Shown here: positions 25,288 to 36,742 of the stretch, piece after piece
Layout of the letters: every line of letters starts with the position of its first letter
Position numbering within the stretch: position 1 is the first letter of the stretch
NCBI GenBank assembly: GCA_003586115.2
Contig: QVOM02000112.1
Coordinates: 43,649,487-43,713,486 of the forward strand
Length of the DNA: 64,000 bases
Direction: 5' to 3'
Origin: Salvator merianae
Lineage: Eukaryota > Chordata > Lepidosauria > Squamata > Teiidae
Program-made: the position numbers and the translations under genes
The notes under the pieces: generated by a model
Databases searched by the model: none
Told to the model about the DNA's origin: nothing
The model's input: only the letters and a program-made list of their open reading frames with translations

Positions 25288-26569
25288 TTACTCCAGGTTG
25301 AGTTGCTATTCCCTCGGTAGTTTGGGATATCACTGTACACTGTTAAAAGGGCAGAAGGTACTACAGTGTTTGGGAATCAGAATAATTTCATTACTCTTGT
25401 CAGTGAAAATCAAAGGGGTAGAATTTTTGTGCATCATTTATTTAAGCTGCTTAAAATGTTCTTCTCTCTTTTATGCTTATTCAACTCTTCTATTGTCTGT
25501 GTGCCAAGGAGATATAAATTATTTTCTCGAAAAAAACAAGTACCATTATTTAGGTAGGTTGTAGAAACTGTAGTTAACTGAGTTTTGCACGGCTAGAAAA
25601 AACTATTTTAAAGTTTACTATTTAGCTTTCATTTGTGAAATTGAGTTTCTGAATTATTTCCTATGCTTACTTGACAGAATCCAGATGTGCATCTCTTTTA
25701 CAAAAATGCAAATATATTTTTCAAAAACAAAATACATACAGGATGAGGCATTGTCCTGTTGTGAATACCAAATCTGTAATCATATTTCAGTTTTTATACT
25801 GATATCACAAGTACTAAATGCACAGCTTGTACCAGTCATGAATGGCAGAGAAAGATCCACTGCTAACTCACAGTCTTCAATATGTACTATTTGCCACAAC
25901 TTTTATAAACCAAGCACCTTTAAAGAGGATTATGAATGCATTCTTGCTGAGAGAATGAAAGGTTTAGAATGATTAATAAGCATCTAGCATAAACAGAAAT
26001 TGTGAGTATTCCTAAGGAGAACTGCTGGATTTACATAAATAATCTTTGTGGGTAAGTATAAAAATAAGAAACAGAGACAAACAAGTATAATTATTTAAAA
26101 TTCACATTTTTAAAAAAGAAATAACTTTCCTATTCTTCTACAAACAATAGGTGCTAGCAAGGCAATCGTATTTACAGAAAATAATATTTCTGGCATGTCT
26201 CCATATAATAGTGGAGCTTTTAAATAGAATTTTTGGACTTTGAACTTATCCATGAAATATGCTGAATGATCTTCATTGAACAACAGGCAAAGGAAGGGGG
26301 AGGTTTTACACATATCTTTGGCTGAAGAGCCATCTCCCTCCTGCTGTTTGTTTTATAGATCATACTAATTAATTATGGTTTCAAACTTTTATAAGCATCC
26401 TTGAAACATTGCACTTTTGGATTAGATAGAAGGAAAGAAGGAACTCTTGCACTTGTTAAGAGATAATGAGAAGGGAAAGTTTCTCAAGATCAGTATTCAC
26501 CTAACCTTATTTGGTTAAAGCGTATTTGAAGTGTGATTTTGTTTTGTTAGCCCTTTTCTCTGCATCAGC

Positions 26570-27000
26570 CATGATGTTTTGCTTTATTTCGAACAGGCAC
26601 TGGTTGCATAGCAGGGAAACAATACAACTGCAGACATTGGAGCTTTCTACATGGCTTGGACTATCTTGATCCACACTACTCTGGCCCACTTCAGGTAACC
26701 CAGTCCACCATGGGTGTGTTCTAAGTCTCATCCACATTATGAATAGCCATCCAGGATCATCTTTGGAGGCTGGAATTAAAAATTCCTGGGTTCTGAATTT
26801 ACTGGTCAGGGCCAGTAAATTTTGGCTGGACACACAGAAGTGGCACACTTCTTGGGCCATTTCCAGGTGCCCAGCAAAATGGCATTGCACATGGTATAGC
26901 AGTCCATAGTCCACGTGGCAACTGCACACAGGACACTGGTCTGGTATATCAACTAGCAAGCAGTCCATGCTTGGAGCGAGCTATAGTGTCATATAGTGCC
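26570..27000. mobile_element. Unclassified DNA-transposon-like repeat
   Basis: This GC-richer block shares inverted segments with 2770-3200. The shared pieces include CCAGTCC-type and GGTCTGGTATA units and AGCAGTCCATGC. No clean terminal repeats were found, and the open frame across it (26507-26968, minus) has no recognisable domain. Confidence 0.4.
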
Positions 27001-28089
27001 ATCTGCACATAATCAAAAAGTGGCTAAAAGCAGTTTAGAAGTGGCATCATCCACATGCTAGAGCCTTAAAAGGCCAGATATTGCATCATCAAAATGCATT
27101 CTCTGCCTTTACTGTGGATTAGAGGAGAAATAGGAACATAATGTCCACATACAACCCCCTCTAAGCAACTCTTTAGCTACTTTTTTTTAATGCATGCAGA
27201 TATTACTATGAACTTACCTCAAAAAGTACTTATTTAAAGGCATCTATTCCTTTTTCTTTTTGCAAGACAGTTAACTCACGCATAGGATAAAAACTGTCTG
27301 GTTACGAATGTCTTGAAATTAGATTCATGTAAATCTTATAAGGATAAAAATAAAGTCCAATTTAATTTTAAATCTCCAACAAGCAGCTATGGTGTTTATC
27401 CAGTATGTTTCTATTTTAAATCTTGGATAAAAACAATGATGAATAATTTTACTAGGAAATAGATATCCATTCATTGGAAAACTCAGATCAAGGCTATATT
27501 CCTTCTGAAGCATATGGATTCATAAGATCTATTTGGCTGCTGTATGAGATTTATTTGGGAGAAAGATGGAACTAGGCCATTTCTTGACATTTTAATAGTT
27601 CAGTTACATTAAACTTACAGCAATAGTTCCTTGTAACCATGTTAATCAACATCATTAAAGATAGTGTCAGCTACAGTAATATCAAATATGTGTGGAGAAA
27701 AAAGTGATTAGTTATAGATATAAATCATGATGTGAAAATGCATGACATTAAAGAGCACTAATAAGGATCCATTCATCTGCTACTAATCCCTTTACTGGCT
27801 CACTGCTTCTTGGATCAGTAAAGCTGGCGATAAATATTAACAAGCAAAGACCAAATATCAGAAAGTTTCATGATATGTAACTACTTTTGCATAAACTAAC
27901 TAAATTCTGTCAAGTAAAACTATTTCAAAAGGATAATGGTGAAAACAACTCAAAAGCGTTTGATAAAATAAGCTTGCAAGCAGCCCTTAAAACCATTATT
28001 TAAAAGTGATATATCAAAATGTTATTTTTGAGCCTCCTCTTTGAATTTCCCATGCAGTGTTGTCAGAAAATCAACTGACACTCAAAAGT

Positions 28090-28416
28090 AGATACGTGCC
28101 AAACCTGTTCTCAAATGAACAGATTCAGATTGAACAAGGCAGTTCACACCAGTTCTAACCCAAACTCAAACTGACCTCTGTTGGAGGTAGTTTGAGCTTG
28201 AAATAAACCAGGGAGGCTTCATACAAACAGGTCGAGCCACCTGGTTCAATCTGAATCTGTTGGTGTTCGTCAATATTTTGCCCTTTACAAGGCCTTTTTA
28301 GCCTTTTAGGGCAATGAATAGATTCAAACCTGTTTGAGTTCAAACTTGAACAGTTTGTGTCTGCTTAAGTTTGACTTGAACTGAACCACAGTTTTAAGTT
28401 TCCTGCACATCTCTTG
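28090..28416. mobile_element. hAT-like MITE, about 327 bp
   Basis: The 9-mer TCAAAAGTA is found on both sides (28082-28090 and 28417-28425), giving a duplication of 8-9 bp. The left end reads TAGATACGTGCC, and the right end, read inward, AAGAGATGTGCAGG: imperfect inverted termini of the same TAGAGATGTGCA type as 2015-2276. The interior again consists of GTTTGAAC-like and GTTCAATC-like units, with a TTTTGCCCTTTACAAGGCC segment. Confidence 0.75.
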
Positions 28417-28989
28417 TCAAAAGTACTTAAGCAATCAAGTTAACTTTTCATTTAAACATATATTATAAATAAATCCATTAATTTTATTTAAGCCCATCAT
28501 GCCATTGCAGGCCATTGTGACATTTATGCTGACAGAAGCACCCACACTCTACAGATATACCAATGTGATAGATCATAGTTACAACAGAGGGTGAAACACA
28601 ACACTACTTCGACAAATGTAATGGGACTTTTTTTTCCCTTTGCTTTGCACCCTCTATCCTGATTTCCAGTCCGCTCAGTGTTGTTACCAAATCTGTAGAA
28701 TAGGTTTTGGAGGTTGAAACAAAGCTGCAGGGACAGTTAAATTTGCCTCACTAGAGGTCTACTGCATAAGCAGGTCAACACAGTTTAACAGTATCCATAG
28801 TCAAATTATCATTTATTTGACAATCCTAATAAGTAAAATAATAGCATTGAATCTGAAATCCTGTGGGATACTGATGGTTCTCAGGCAATGAACTTGAAGA
28901 ACATTATTTTTCTTCTACACAGTTTTCTACTAATTATTGTCATGCAAAGGAGTCAACTGGTTTGTTTCATATAAATGACTTTCCTTTAT

Positions 28990-29230
28990 ATTCAGCAGAT
29001 GTAAAATATTTTCTTAATTTGGGGAGACAAGTGCCCCAATGTCTAGAAATCATAGCTCAGAACCCCCTTGGGACCTATTTCAGTGGCACAATTTTGCACG
29101 CTGCTGATATTGGTTCCCCTGTTAAACTGGCCCACAGAGGCATGTACTCTTCTGCACATCTCCTGGGCTAGTTTACTCATGAGTAGGACAGCAATAGACT
29201 TTTTTAAAAAGTCTACCACTGTCCTAGTTT
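28990..29230. mobile_element. Fragment of an unclassified interspersed repeat
   Basis: The order GGGACC-ATTT-AGTGGCACAA, GTGAAATTGG-like, CTGG-CCACAGAGG matches 63885-63960 at the other end of the window, so this is a repeat copy. Termini were not identified. The short open frame here is not a gene. Confidence 0.5.
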
Positions 29231-29592
29231 AGGTGACCATTTTGGGTTTCTTAGATTGGGCTGTGCTCCATCCAGTGTGGACCTTATTCATCCTTAATAA
29301 GCAATGCAAAAACTGGCTTTGTGTTGTCATATTCATTTGCCTTCAGGGATTCTCTTTGTTTTGTGATAGTGTAAATTGTTCTCCCTCAATATTCATGGCA
29401 GTGGCATTTATGCGGGGTACAGTCCTCATTATTTACTGTCATGATTGTAAAATTCCTCATGAATACTAAAAACTTTTAAGTTTCAACAAAATGCTGTAGC
29501 CTGTATATTGGAGTTGTGTTGCCAGTACTTAGTTTACCTGATATGCAATATAATAAGTTATGGTAAATATCTCATAGGCATGTTAGTCTTAC

Positions 29593-29787
29593 CTTGAGGC
29601 ACTCTTCTTGTCTGGCAAGATCCTCACAGTCCTTACCCTGAAGAATGGGAGAATTAAGGAGGTCTTCTACATCGGACAAAGCTTGTAGAAGTCGAAGGAT
29701 CTCTGCCAGATATGCAGAAGGCACATAAGAAGTTTCCATAGTCATACCTTCAGTCATCACAACAGTTGTCTCCTCACAAACAGTTTG
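29593..29787 (-). CDS. DMD: Dystrophin exon 42 (195 nt), R15-R16 linker and start of repeat 16
   Basis: This exon encodes 65 residues in phase 0, from QTVCEETTVVMTEG to EECLK. It holds the non-helical linker between spectrin repeats 15 and 16 and helix A of R16 (SYVPSAYLAEI...VEDLLNSP). It corresponds to human residues about 1975-2039, with about 40 of 65 identities from memory. The SYVPS-YL-EI core is conserved, while both flanks vary. Three cysteines are present (VCEE, KDCED, EECLK) where human has one at a different position. The acceptor is CTATAACAG|CAA with a weak polypyrimidine tract; the donor is AAG|GTAAGA. R16 contributes to nitric oxide synthase anchoring with R17 in mammals. Confidence 0.97.
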
Positions 29788-30834
29788 CTGTTATAGATAC
29801 ACAGTAAAATTCTTCCTTTAGTTTTATAAAAGGATATATCATTTTTATTTTTACTTTATTAAAAGAAAATATCTAATACAATACAATCCACCACATACAA
29901 TAGATTTTTGATCCATATTTGAGTAGCTTGCGAGTTATTCTTCTGCAACCATAACAAGCATATTTACATATGGAAGTTTTGGTATTCCCAAGTGCAGCTT
30001 ATTTCATCTCATGTACACAGAATATAAACCAAGTTCTTGAATTATAGTAACAATGGCTAATACTTGCAACATATTCAGAACATTATTGGCCATAGTCTCA
30101 AGACTATACAGCTGAATATCTTTAGTGCACTAAGGACTTCTTTAAGATCGTTCATTCCAAATATGGCAGCTCTGTGTTCCTGGCCTTTCCAATTATGCCT
30201 GTAGCTTTCTTCTTTATTTCTCCAGTTGAGTCATGGCCTACTTTAAACATGTCTATGACCTCCTCATCTGGTTCATGCCTCCCTTATGATTTTAGGCCTG
30301 ATCTTCCAGGTGGTCCTGGATGGAAACCATATGATTCTGCAGATAGGCCAGACCTTGGCCTAATACATTATATAGAATGCACATTCATGGTTTTTCCAAC
30401 AGGCCAACCATGGCTCAAAAATGATAGGTCAAGTATGCCTTTGTTTCTACATGCACTAATATGGTACTAGACTCCGGTGTATATACTTATGTGTTTGTGC
30501 TTGCACATATGTACATACAAATCTAACTGTTCATACTGTATGAAAAATTGCTATTAAAACATAATTAGACTTTGATGGCTTAAAAAGTGGCCATTCTAAA
30601 AAAAAATGAGGTTCCTTGCTTCAGAACTTGAAGTGTCTTTCTACAGTATCATTATGCCTCATTGTAAACATCTTATTTTATTGATCTACCTCTGGAAGTA
30701 GAAAACAACCACAAAACTTCTACATATCTGAGCAACAGGTTTTAAGAGACAATAAATGTGGCCCATTCATAGGACAGCAAATATAATGTAAAGGGCACTT
30801 ACAGATTATAGAGATGGACTTAGAATTTGCCAGA

Positions 30835-31100
30835 AGTTCAAGTTTTATTGATTTATTAATCATTAATATTAATTCTTATTAATATAAACTCAGGGTCATT
30901 ATTGTGACTCACAGTGGGTCATAATAAAACCATTATAAATATAAGTGAAGATCCCCATCTGGGAGCAAGATGGAAGATTTAATTAACGTTTCAAGTATTT
31001 ATACCTTGAAGGTCCCAGGGTGGGTTACAAAAATAAATAGATAAAATCATTTAAAAAACAGTAAAATATACTAAAAATAACTCTCAGTCCCTGGTAAGAG
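30835..31100 (-). mobile_element. L2-like LINE 3' tail, minus strand
   Basis: Two adjacent, diverged copies of the tail pattern seen at 7310-7430 occur here: TATTTATACCTTGAAGGTCCCAGGGTGGGTTACAAAAATAAA, and TCAGGGTCATTATTGTGACTCACAGTGGGTCATAATAAAACC before it. No coding portion remains. Confidence 0.6.
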
Positions 31101-31470
31101 GAAGTTAAACATCAAATGTGCATGAAGGTTGAAAAATCGTAGCATTTACAAAGTGTGAATTTTTTTTGTCAAACTCATTCCTTCTAAGTTAGATGCATCA
31201 TGTAACGTAATGCATAGTGTTTTATAATGTAACACATACCACTCTGACTCTGATTACTCTGGCATAAAAGTGGCCTTTTAAAATCTTTCCTGCATCCTCT
31301 TGTACATCAGGAGGAAGGGCACATCACATGGCCAGAAGAACCAAAGGGAAGAACAACCCCACACAACATAAGGGGAGATGTATCTTCACTGACTGCATTC
31401 TTGGCTCTTTCTTGCCTTCGTCAGTAGCCAAAACAGCAATTGAGGACAGGCTTTAATGTGTGAACCAGAA

Positions 31471-31525
31471 GAAAGGAAGGAAGGAAGGAAGGAAGGAAGG
31501 AAGGAAGGAAGGAAGGAAGGAAGGA
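31471..31525. repeat. (GGAA)n microsatellite
   Basis: About thirteen GGAA/GAAG tetramers run without interruption. On the transcribed minus strand this is a TTCC tract. The Leu-Pro-Ser-Phe repeat in an overlapping open frame is an artefact. Confidence 0.95.
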
Positions 31526-31544
31526 TGGATAATGCAACCATTGT

Positions 31545-31700
31545 CAATAGCCTTCCTTTGACTCATATCTCCTCTCAGCATACGTGGATTGCATTTCCTT
31601 CTCAGGAAGAAAAGAAACAAGAATGAAATCATAGCAGGTAGCATTCCTTTGGCTCATATCACCTCTCAACATGTGTGGATTGTTCTTCCTTTCATTCTCT
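31545..31700. repeat. Local tandem duplication, about 90-bp unit
   Basis: The segment 31553-31595 (CCTTCCTTTGACTCATATC, CCTCTCAGCATACGTGGATTG) is repeated at 31642-31690 (CATTCCTTTGGCTCATATC, CCTCTCAACATGTGTGGATTG). The two copies are about 90 bp apart and well conserved. They lie next to the GGAA tract. Confidence 0.75.
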
Positions 31701-32789
31701 GGTGGAGGTGCTTTCCCTTCCCCTATGTACATACGCTACCTAAGATGACACTGGTAAACTTAATGGGCAATGTTTTTGTGAACCTGCATATTAAAGGATA
31801 TGATGCAAAAATACACTGCAAAAGATATGTGCTATTCAAATAATATGAGATGAGTGGGAGAGCCAGCTGCAATCAATATTCTTAAAATGTATTCTATTGA
31901 AATGCAAAAACAACAACAAAAAAACACAAAAACCACTAGATCTAAACTTCTATCCAATTCTGGACAGAAATTTAGAGCATATTCTTGATGGGACTAAGTG
32001 CAACTATATGGACACCATCAGTTCTGACCAAAAGCAGTATAAAAAACTATTTTGAAAATTGTCAATTAGCATGGTAGTCTTAAGATTAAGTACATGTTTT
32101 AATGATATCATATAAGAAAAATATGCCATTTTCTTGTGGTAGGCAGGCAAGATCTGCATACATGTGTAGCACTTCTTTCTCAGCATGCTAAGAATAGCAC
32201 TGAATGTTCTATAGCAAGCTGGGTTGTTTGCTTAAGGCACATTCACAGTGCCGTAAAGGCACTATTCAGATCCTGTCTTACAAAGAAAAACAGAAACAGT
32301 TTAGTGATGTGAAAGCTGGGGGAACAGTTCAACTTCAGATTCACTGCATAACTCTAAACAAGTTTGGAAGCGTATGCTTTAAAGATCAATATCAAATCTT
32401 AGAAAGTGGATTGGCTTTCTCATGCACTGCCATTTTATATACACGTCATGGTAGCCACACTTACTTTCTCCACCTCTAGAAAATAAAATGGAAACTTTCA
32501 AAGGCCAGTTGAGAAGGGCTTAAAGATTGTATTCTTCAAGGCTTTGGAAACGCATAAGCAAAATTGATCCAGTTAATCTTCAGCTATGGCAGTGGTACCT
32601 ATTAGTGATGTATGTAAATAGAATATAATCTGAGCAGGGAATGATTCCTTAGATCTGTGAAGAAGTGTTGCATTATTACCCACAGGTATGCAAACATCGT
32701 TAATTTGAAGAATTGTGTTTCCCACGCATACGATAGTCAAAATGTCAGCTAATTTCTCAGTGCTGTCTCTAGACATATTTGTCAATATT

Positions 32790-33085
32790 TGCTGCTGACT
32801 TATGGAGACAGAGGTCACATCTCCACTTACCATTCCAGGAGTTTCCAGGGGTTCAGTAAGGTGCCAGTTGCCATCCTGTCTCCATTTTAAGTGGAAGCAG
32901 GTGCCTCACAGTGACTGTGCTGGCCATTTTTCTAGTGGAGTTGCCTGTTGTGCACGGTGGTTTCTCTTGACCTGGGCAAAGGATGTGCTATTCTGTGGCA
33001 CTTCACTCCAAAATGGAGATGAAAATTTTTCACAATGCTCTTCCACAAGAGCTGCTTCCATGCAGAAGTGGAGACATGGCTAGAG
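32790..33085. mobile_element. Possible unclassified repeat
   Basis: This GC-richer block is rich in CTCCATTTT/AAAATGGAGA units (CTCCATTTTAAGTGG at 32880 and CCAAAATGGAGATGAAAA at 33009 are inverted relative to each other). A similar unit (CATCTCCATTTTGTAAC) is at 54421. The outer boundaries are unresolved. Confidence 0.35.
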
Positions 33086-33850
33086 TTTGCCTAACCATTT
33101 ATTGGCTCTTTTACAATGTGTGTTACAATTTTAATATATTGGTTTTACTCCTTTTATTGTAGATTGCTCTGAAATTTACAAGGAGCAATAGTATAAAGCC
33201 ATTTTAAATGGCAATGGTCAAGTATCTTCATCTGTCAATATTATGGAAGTGCCTGTTTAAGTCCATTTTCACTGCCACATTGCCAGTTCTTTCTCCAAAG
33301 TCTACAATGTATGTTAAATATGTTTTCCCTATGCAGATTCTGAAATGACTACATAACTTTGGCATCAGGGCAAGGAGAATGAATCATAATTTGTTGTGCT
33401 TGTGGAGACCTCCACACATAATTAACCAATGAAGAAAGCTACATATTTCATGACCCCAGTTTTTGATCTCTATTTCACATTAAGCTATAAAATTCCATTA
33501 AATTGCATGCCCAGAAAGACTCATTAATGCAACAGTAAACAAATAAGAAATATAGAGCTGATTCATTTATTTAAGCTAATAATTAAGCAAATTAAGAAAG
33601 AAAGAGAGGATGAGGGGAGAGGGAGTGAGCAAGATATAGGAAAAAAAATAAGAAAATGAGAATAGCAACAAAAAAAGTGTTATTAGTATAATTTATATGG
33701 ACCTATATGGACAGATGGTCACTTTGTTTTAAATACTTCTGCTAATGCCATCTTTTTGGAAGGGATCATTAATTTGAACGTCTCTTAATGGACTCTATTC
33801 CATAAGGGAGTGGCTTTGGTGATCCACGATAGGAATTACTATTTTGAAGG

Positions 33851-35387
33851 TACAGTAGTGGCCAATAGTTTTGAGACTGACACTAATTTTGGTTTTCACA
33901 AAGTTTGCTGCTTCAGTGGTTGTATATTTTTGTGCCAGATGTTTTTATGGTATACTAAAGTACAATAATAAGCATTTCATAAGTATTTAATGTTTATTGG
34001 CAAATACATCAAGTTTATGCAAGGACTCAATATTTACAGTGTTGGCCCTTCTTTTTCAAGACTTCTGCAATTCGCCCTGGCATGCTGGATACCAGCTTCT
34101 GGTCCAAATTCTGACTGATGGAAATCCATTCTTGCCTAATCAGTGCTCAGAGTTTATCACAACTTCTGTGTTTATGTTTGTCCACTCACCTTTTGAGGAT
34201 TGACTACAGGTTCTCAATGGGATTGAGATTGAGAAGTTTCCTGGCCATGGACCCAAAATTTCAATGTTGTGCTCACTGAGCCACTTAGTTATCATTTTTG
34301 CCTTATGACTTGGTGCTCTATCATGCTGGAACAAGCAGTGTTCATCACCAAATTGTTCCTGGGTCTTTGGGAGAAGCTGTTCTTGGAGAATGCTTGGATA
34401 CCATTTTTTAATCATGGCACTGTTTTTAGGCAAAATTGTGAGTGATTCCACTCCCTTGGATAAGAAACAACCCCACACATGAACGGTCTCAGGATGCTTT
34501 ACTGTTGGCATGACACATGACTCATGGTAGCGCTCACCTTTTCTTCTCCAGGCAATCAAGTTTTCAGATGTCCCAAACAGTCTGAAGGGGGCTTCATCAG
34601 AGAAAATATCTTTGCCCCAGTCCTCTGCAGTCCAATCCCTGTACTTCCTGCAGAATGTCAGTTTTGTCCTTGATGTTTTTCTTGGAGAGAAGTGGCTTCT
34701 TTGCTGCCCTTCTTGACACCAAGCCAGCCTCCAAAAGCCTTTGCCTCACTGTGTGTGCAGATGCACTGATACCTGCCTGCTGCCGTTCCTGAACAGCCTC
34801 TGCACTGGTGGTGACCCAATCCCATAGCTGCATCCTCTTTAGGAGACAGTCCTGGCACTTGCTGGACTTTCCTAGGTGCCCTAACACCTTCTTCACAGCA
34901 ATTGAACGTCTCTCCTTGAAGTTCCTGATGATCTGATACATGGTTGATTTAGGTGCAATCTTACAAGCAGCAGTGCACTTGCCTGTTAAGCTCTTTTGAC
35001 GCAAAGGAACAATGACTGCACATATTTCCTTGGAGGTAACCATGGTTAACAGAAGACGACAATGATTTCAAGCACCACCACCCCCTTTTACAGCAACCTA
35101 TCTGCTCTTATATGTATCAGCTGCCTTAGCCTCAGTAACACTTTCACCTGAGTGTGAAGATCACTGAAATGATGTTAGCAGGTGACTTTGTGACAGGGCT
35201 GCAATGCAGTGGAAATGAGATTTTTGTGATTCAGTTGATTTTCATGGAAAGGAATGACTTTGCAATTCATCTGATCACTCTTCTAACAATCTGCAGTTAA
35301 TGCAAATTGCCACTATAAAAACTGAAGCAGCAAACTTTGTGAAAACCAAAATTAGTGTCAGTCTCAAAACTTTTGGTCACGACTGTA
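33851..35387 (-). mobile_element. Tc1/mariner transposon, nearly full length, TIRs and TA target site intact
   Basis: The ends are 67-bp inverted repeats (33851-33917 and 35321-35387, TA included) that match at 64 of 67 positions. Both outer ends carry the TA duplicated on Tc1 insertion. Between them, on the minus strand, lies one transposase gene of the usual size. Length (about 1.53 kb), terminal sequence and protein resemble Tc1-like elements known from teleost fishes and frogs, a group often spread by horizontal transfer. The copy looks young because the termini agree so well. Confidence 0.95.
34045..35043 (-). pseudogene. Tc1-type transposase, disrupted
   Basis: The gene starts with MVTSKEICAVIVPL at 35043. 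It continues through a paired helix-turn-helix DNA-binding region (KIAPKSTMYQIIRNFKE; SASAHTVRQRLLEAGLVSRR) into a DDE catalytic domain. The first catalytic Asp lies in an IFSDE-type motif near 34600, the second in HDRAPSHKAK near 34320, and the third acidic residue in a NPIEN-like motif near 34215. Three lesions separate these: an extra base in the A-run near 34661-34666, a missing base near 34226-34235, and a TAG at 34204-34206 where the family normally has tryptophan. Further small losses follow towards the C-terminus. It cannot make a functional transposase. Confidence 0.9.
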
Positions 35388-35424
35388 CTCTCTGAAGACA
35401 GCAGGTATTGAGCTGCAGCCTAAG

Positions 35425-35577
35425 TAGGTGAAGGTAAAGGTTTTGCCTTTTGCTTCTGCTTGAGAATGCCCAGAAGCAATTGGTAGGTCACTTTTGTGAG
35501 ACAGGATGCTGAACTAGATGGGTTGTACCCCATTCCAGCACGGCGCTTTTCATGTTCTTACATTATTATGTTCTTAG
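35425..35577 (+). mobile_element. CR1-like LINE, short 3' end
   Basis: The order GTGAAGGTAAAGGTTTTGCC, GAATGCCCAGAAGCAATTGG, GACAGGATGCTGAACTAGATGG and TTATGTTCTTAGG matches the 3' UTRs at 3505-4137 and 21052-21266. It lies 37 bp right of the Tc1 element. Confidence 0.85.
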
Positions 35578-36266
35578 GTAAGCAGGCCCATGAAGTACTG
35601 AGGTGTATTTCAACTACATTTCAATATATAACTATTTTTGAAAATCTGTTAAAATCTACTGGCATAGTTATTAGGCTTGGTGTACTGGCATATCCATTTC
35701 AGGTCTGTTTTGATATATTTGTGAGGTACTTGGACAACACAAATGCTCAGACTGGAATTTGGTGCTTCAGTTAGCAGTAATTCTGAAAGGATCCATATCA
35801 AAATCTGGTTAAGGCTATTTCAGATTACTTTAAATGAATATGTATGTTGTCTTGTGAGTGTGTGATGTTTCATATGTTTAGGAAAGCACAATGCATAGTT
35901 TCCAAAGAGAATGACCCTGGACCCAGAAATATTGCACAATTTTAAGCCAGGTGTAAATCTGAACATTTAATAAAGTTCTCAAAAGGACAACTGTAAGCAT
36001 TTTTAAATTTTCTTTACATCCTTAGGTTTTCTTTATTTGGGCCTATTTCAAACTGCCTTGGTTGTCTGGGTGAATTACCTTTGCCACAAGGCACTGGATT
36101 TCCTTGCTTTCTTAGCAGTTTTTGTTGATGCTGAACACGGTGTCTTCCTAGAGCTCCTTCAGGAGTTAGGAGTTTGGGGAACTTGTTACACTGCTGCTAT
36201 TTTCACACTCAAGTAGCAATGGGAGACATCTGCTCAGGATTCTTCTAAAATTGTCTTGGAACCTAT

Positions 36267-36742
36267 GGGCCCTTTGGCACTTACCTTTATTCCATGACAA
36301 TTTCCAGAATAAGGGCCTGCCATCCACATTTTAACATGGATGATACCTGCTCCCGCATCACACTTCATTTTGTTGGACAAGGTTCCGATCCTGGATAAGG
36401 CATCAAAATGTGCATATTCTGGACTATGAAGAATGTGTAGACACCATGCCTTTGAAAGCTGGAATATGCTAGGGACTCTTTTCAGCAGTGCTCCAGGAAG
36501 TGCTGCTGGAAATGGCACTGTAAGGGTCCTCCCAGAAACTGGAAAGGCTGGCCTCTTTTGTTTCCATCCTTTGCACTCTGTACTTTGATGGTTCTTCAGA
36601 AGCAGTAGCAGGGGATGCACTGTGATGGGCTGGCAATGTTATGTGGGCTTGAGTGGGCTACTGGTAGCCTGCTTCAATGTAGCCATTGACAACTAACCCA
36701 TGCTACATGGGTTGGAATAGCCCACATCATACAGAAAGGGCC
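36267..36742. mobile_element. Harbinger-like MITE, 476 bp, TAT target-site duplication
   Basis: TAT flanks both ends (36264-36266 and 36743-36745). The left end reads GGGCCCTTTGGCACTTACC, and the right end, read inward, GGCCCTTTCTGTATGATG. The segment CCAGAATAAGGGCCTGCCATCCA is shared with the MITEs at 16866 and 25108. The open frame across it has no known domain. Confidence 0.72.

Larger units (their letters stand above)
23957..29592 (-). other. DMD: DMD intron 42 (5,636 bp)
   Basis: The intron is bounded by the exon 42 donor AAG|GTAAGA and the exon 43 acceptor TTTAG|AAA. It contains a MITE at 25108-25287, a hAT-like MITE at 28090-28416 and unclassified repeat blocks at 24696-24985, 26570-27000 and 28990-29230. 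The stretches 23960-24690, 25300-26560, 27000-28080, 28420-28980 and 29240-29590 show nothing I can identify. Confidence 0.93.
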
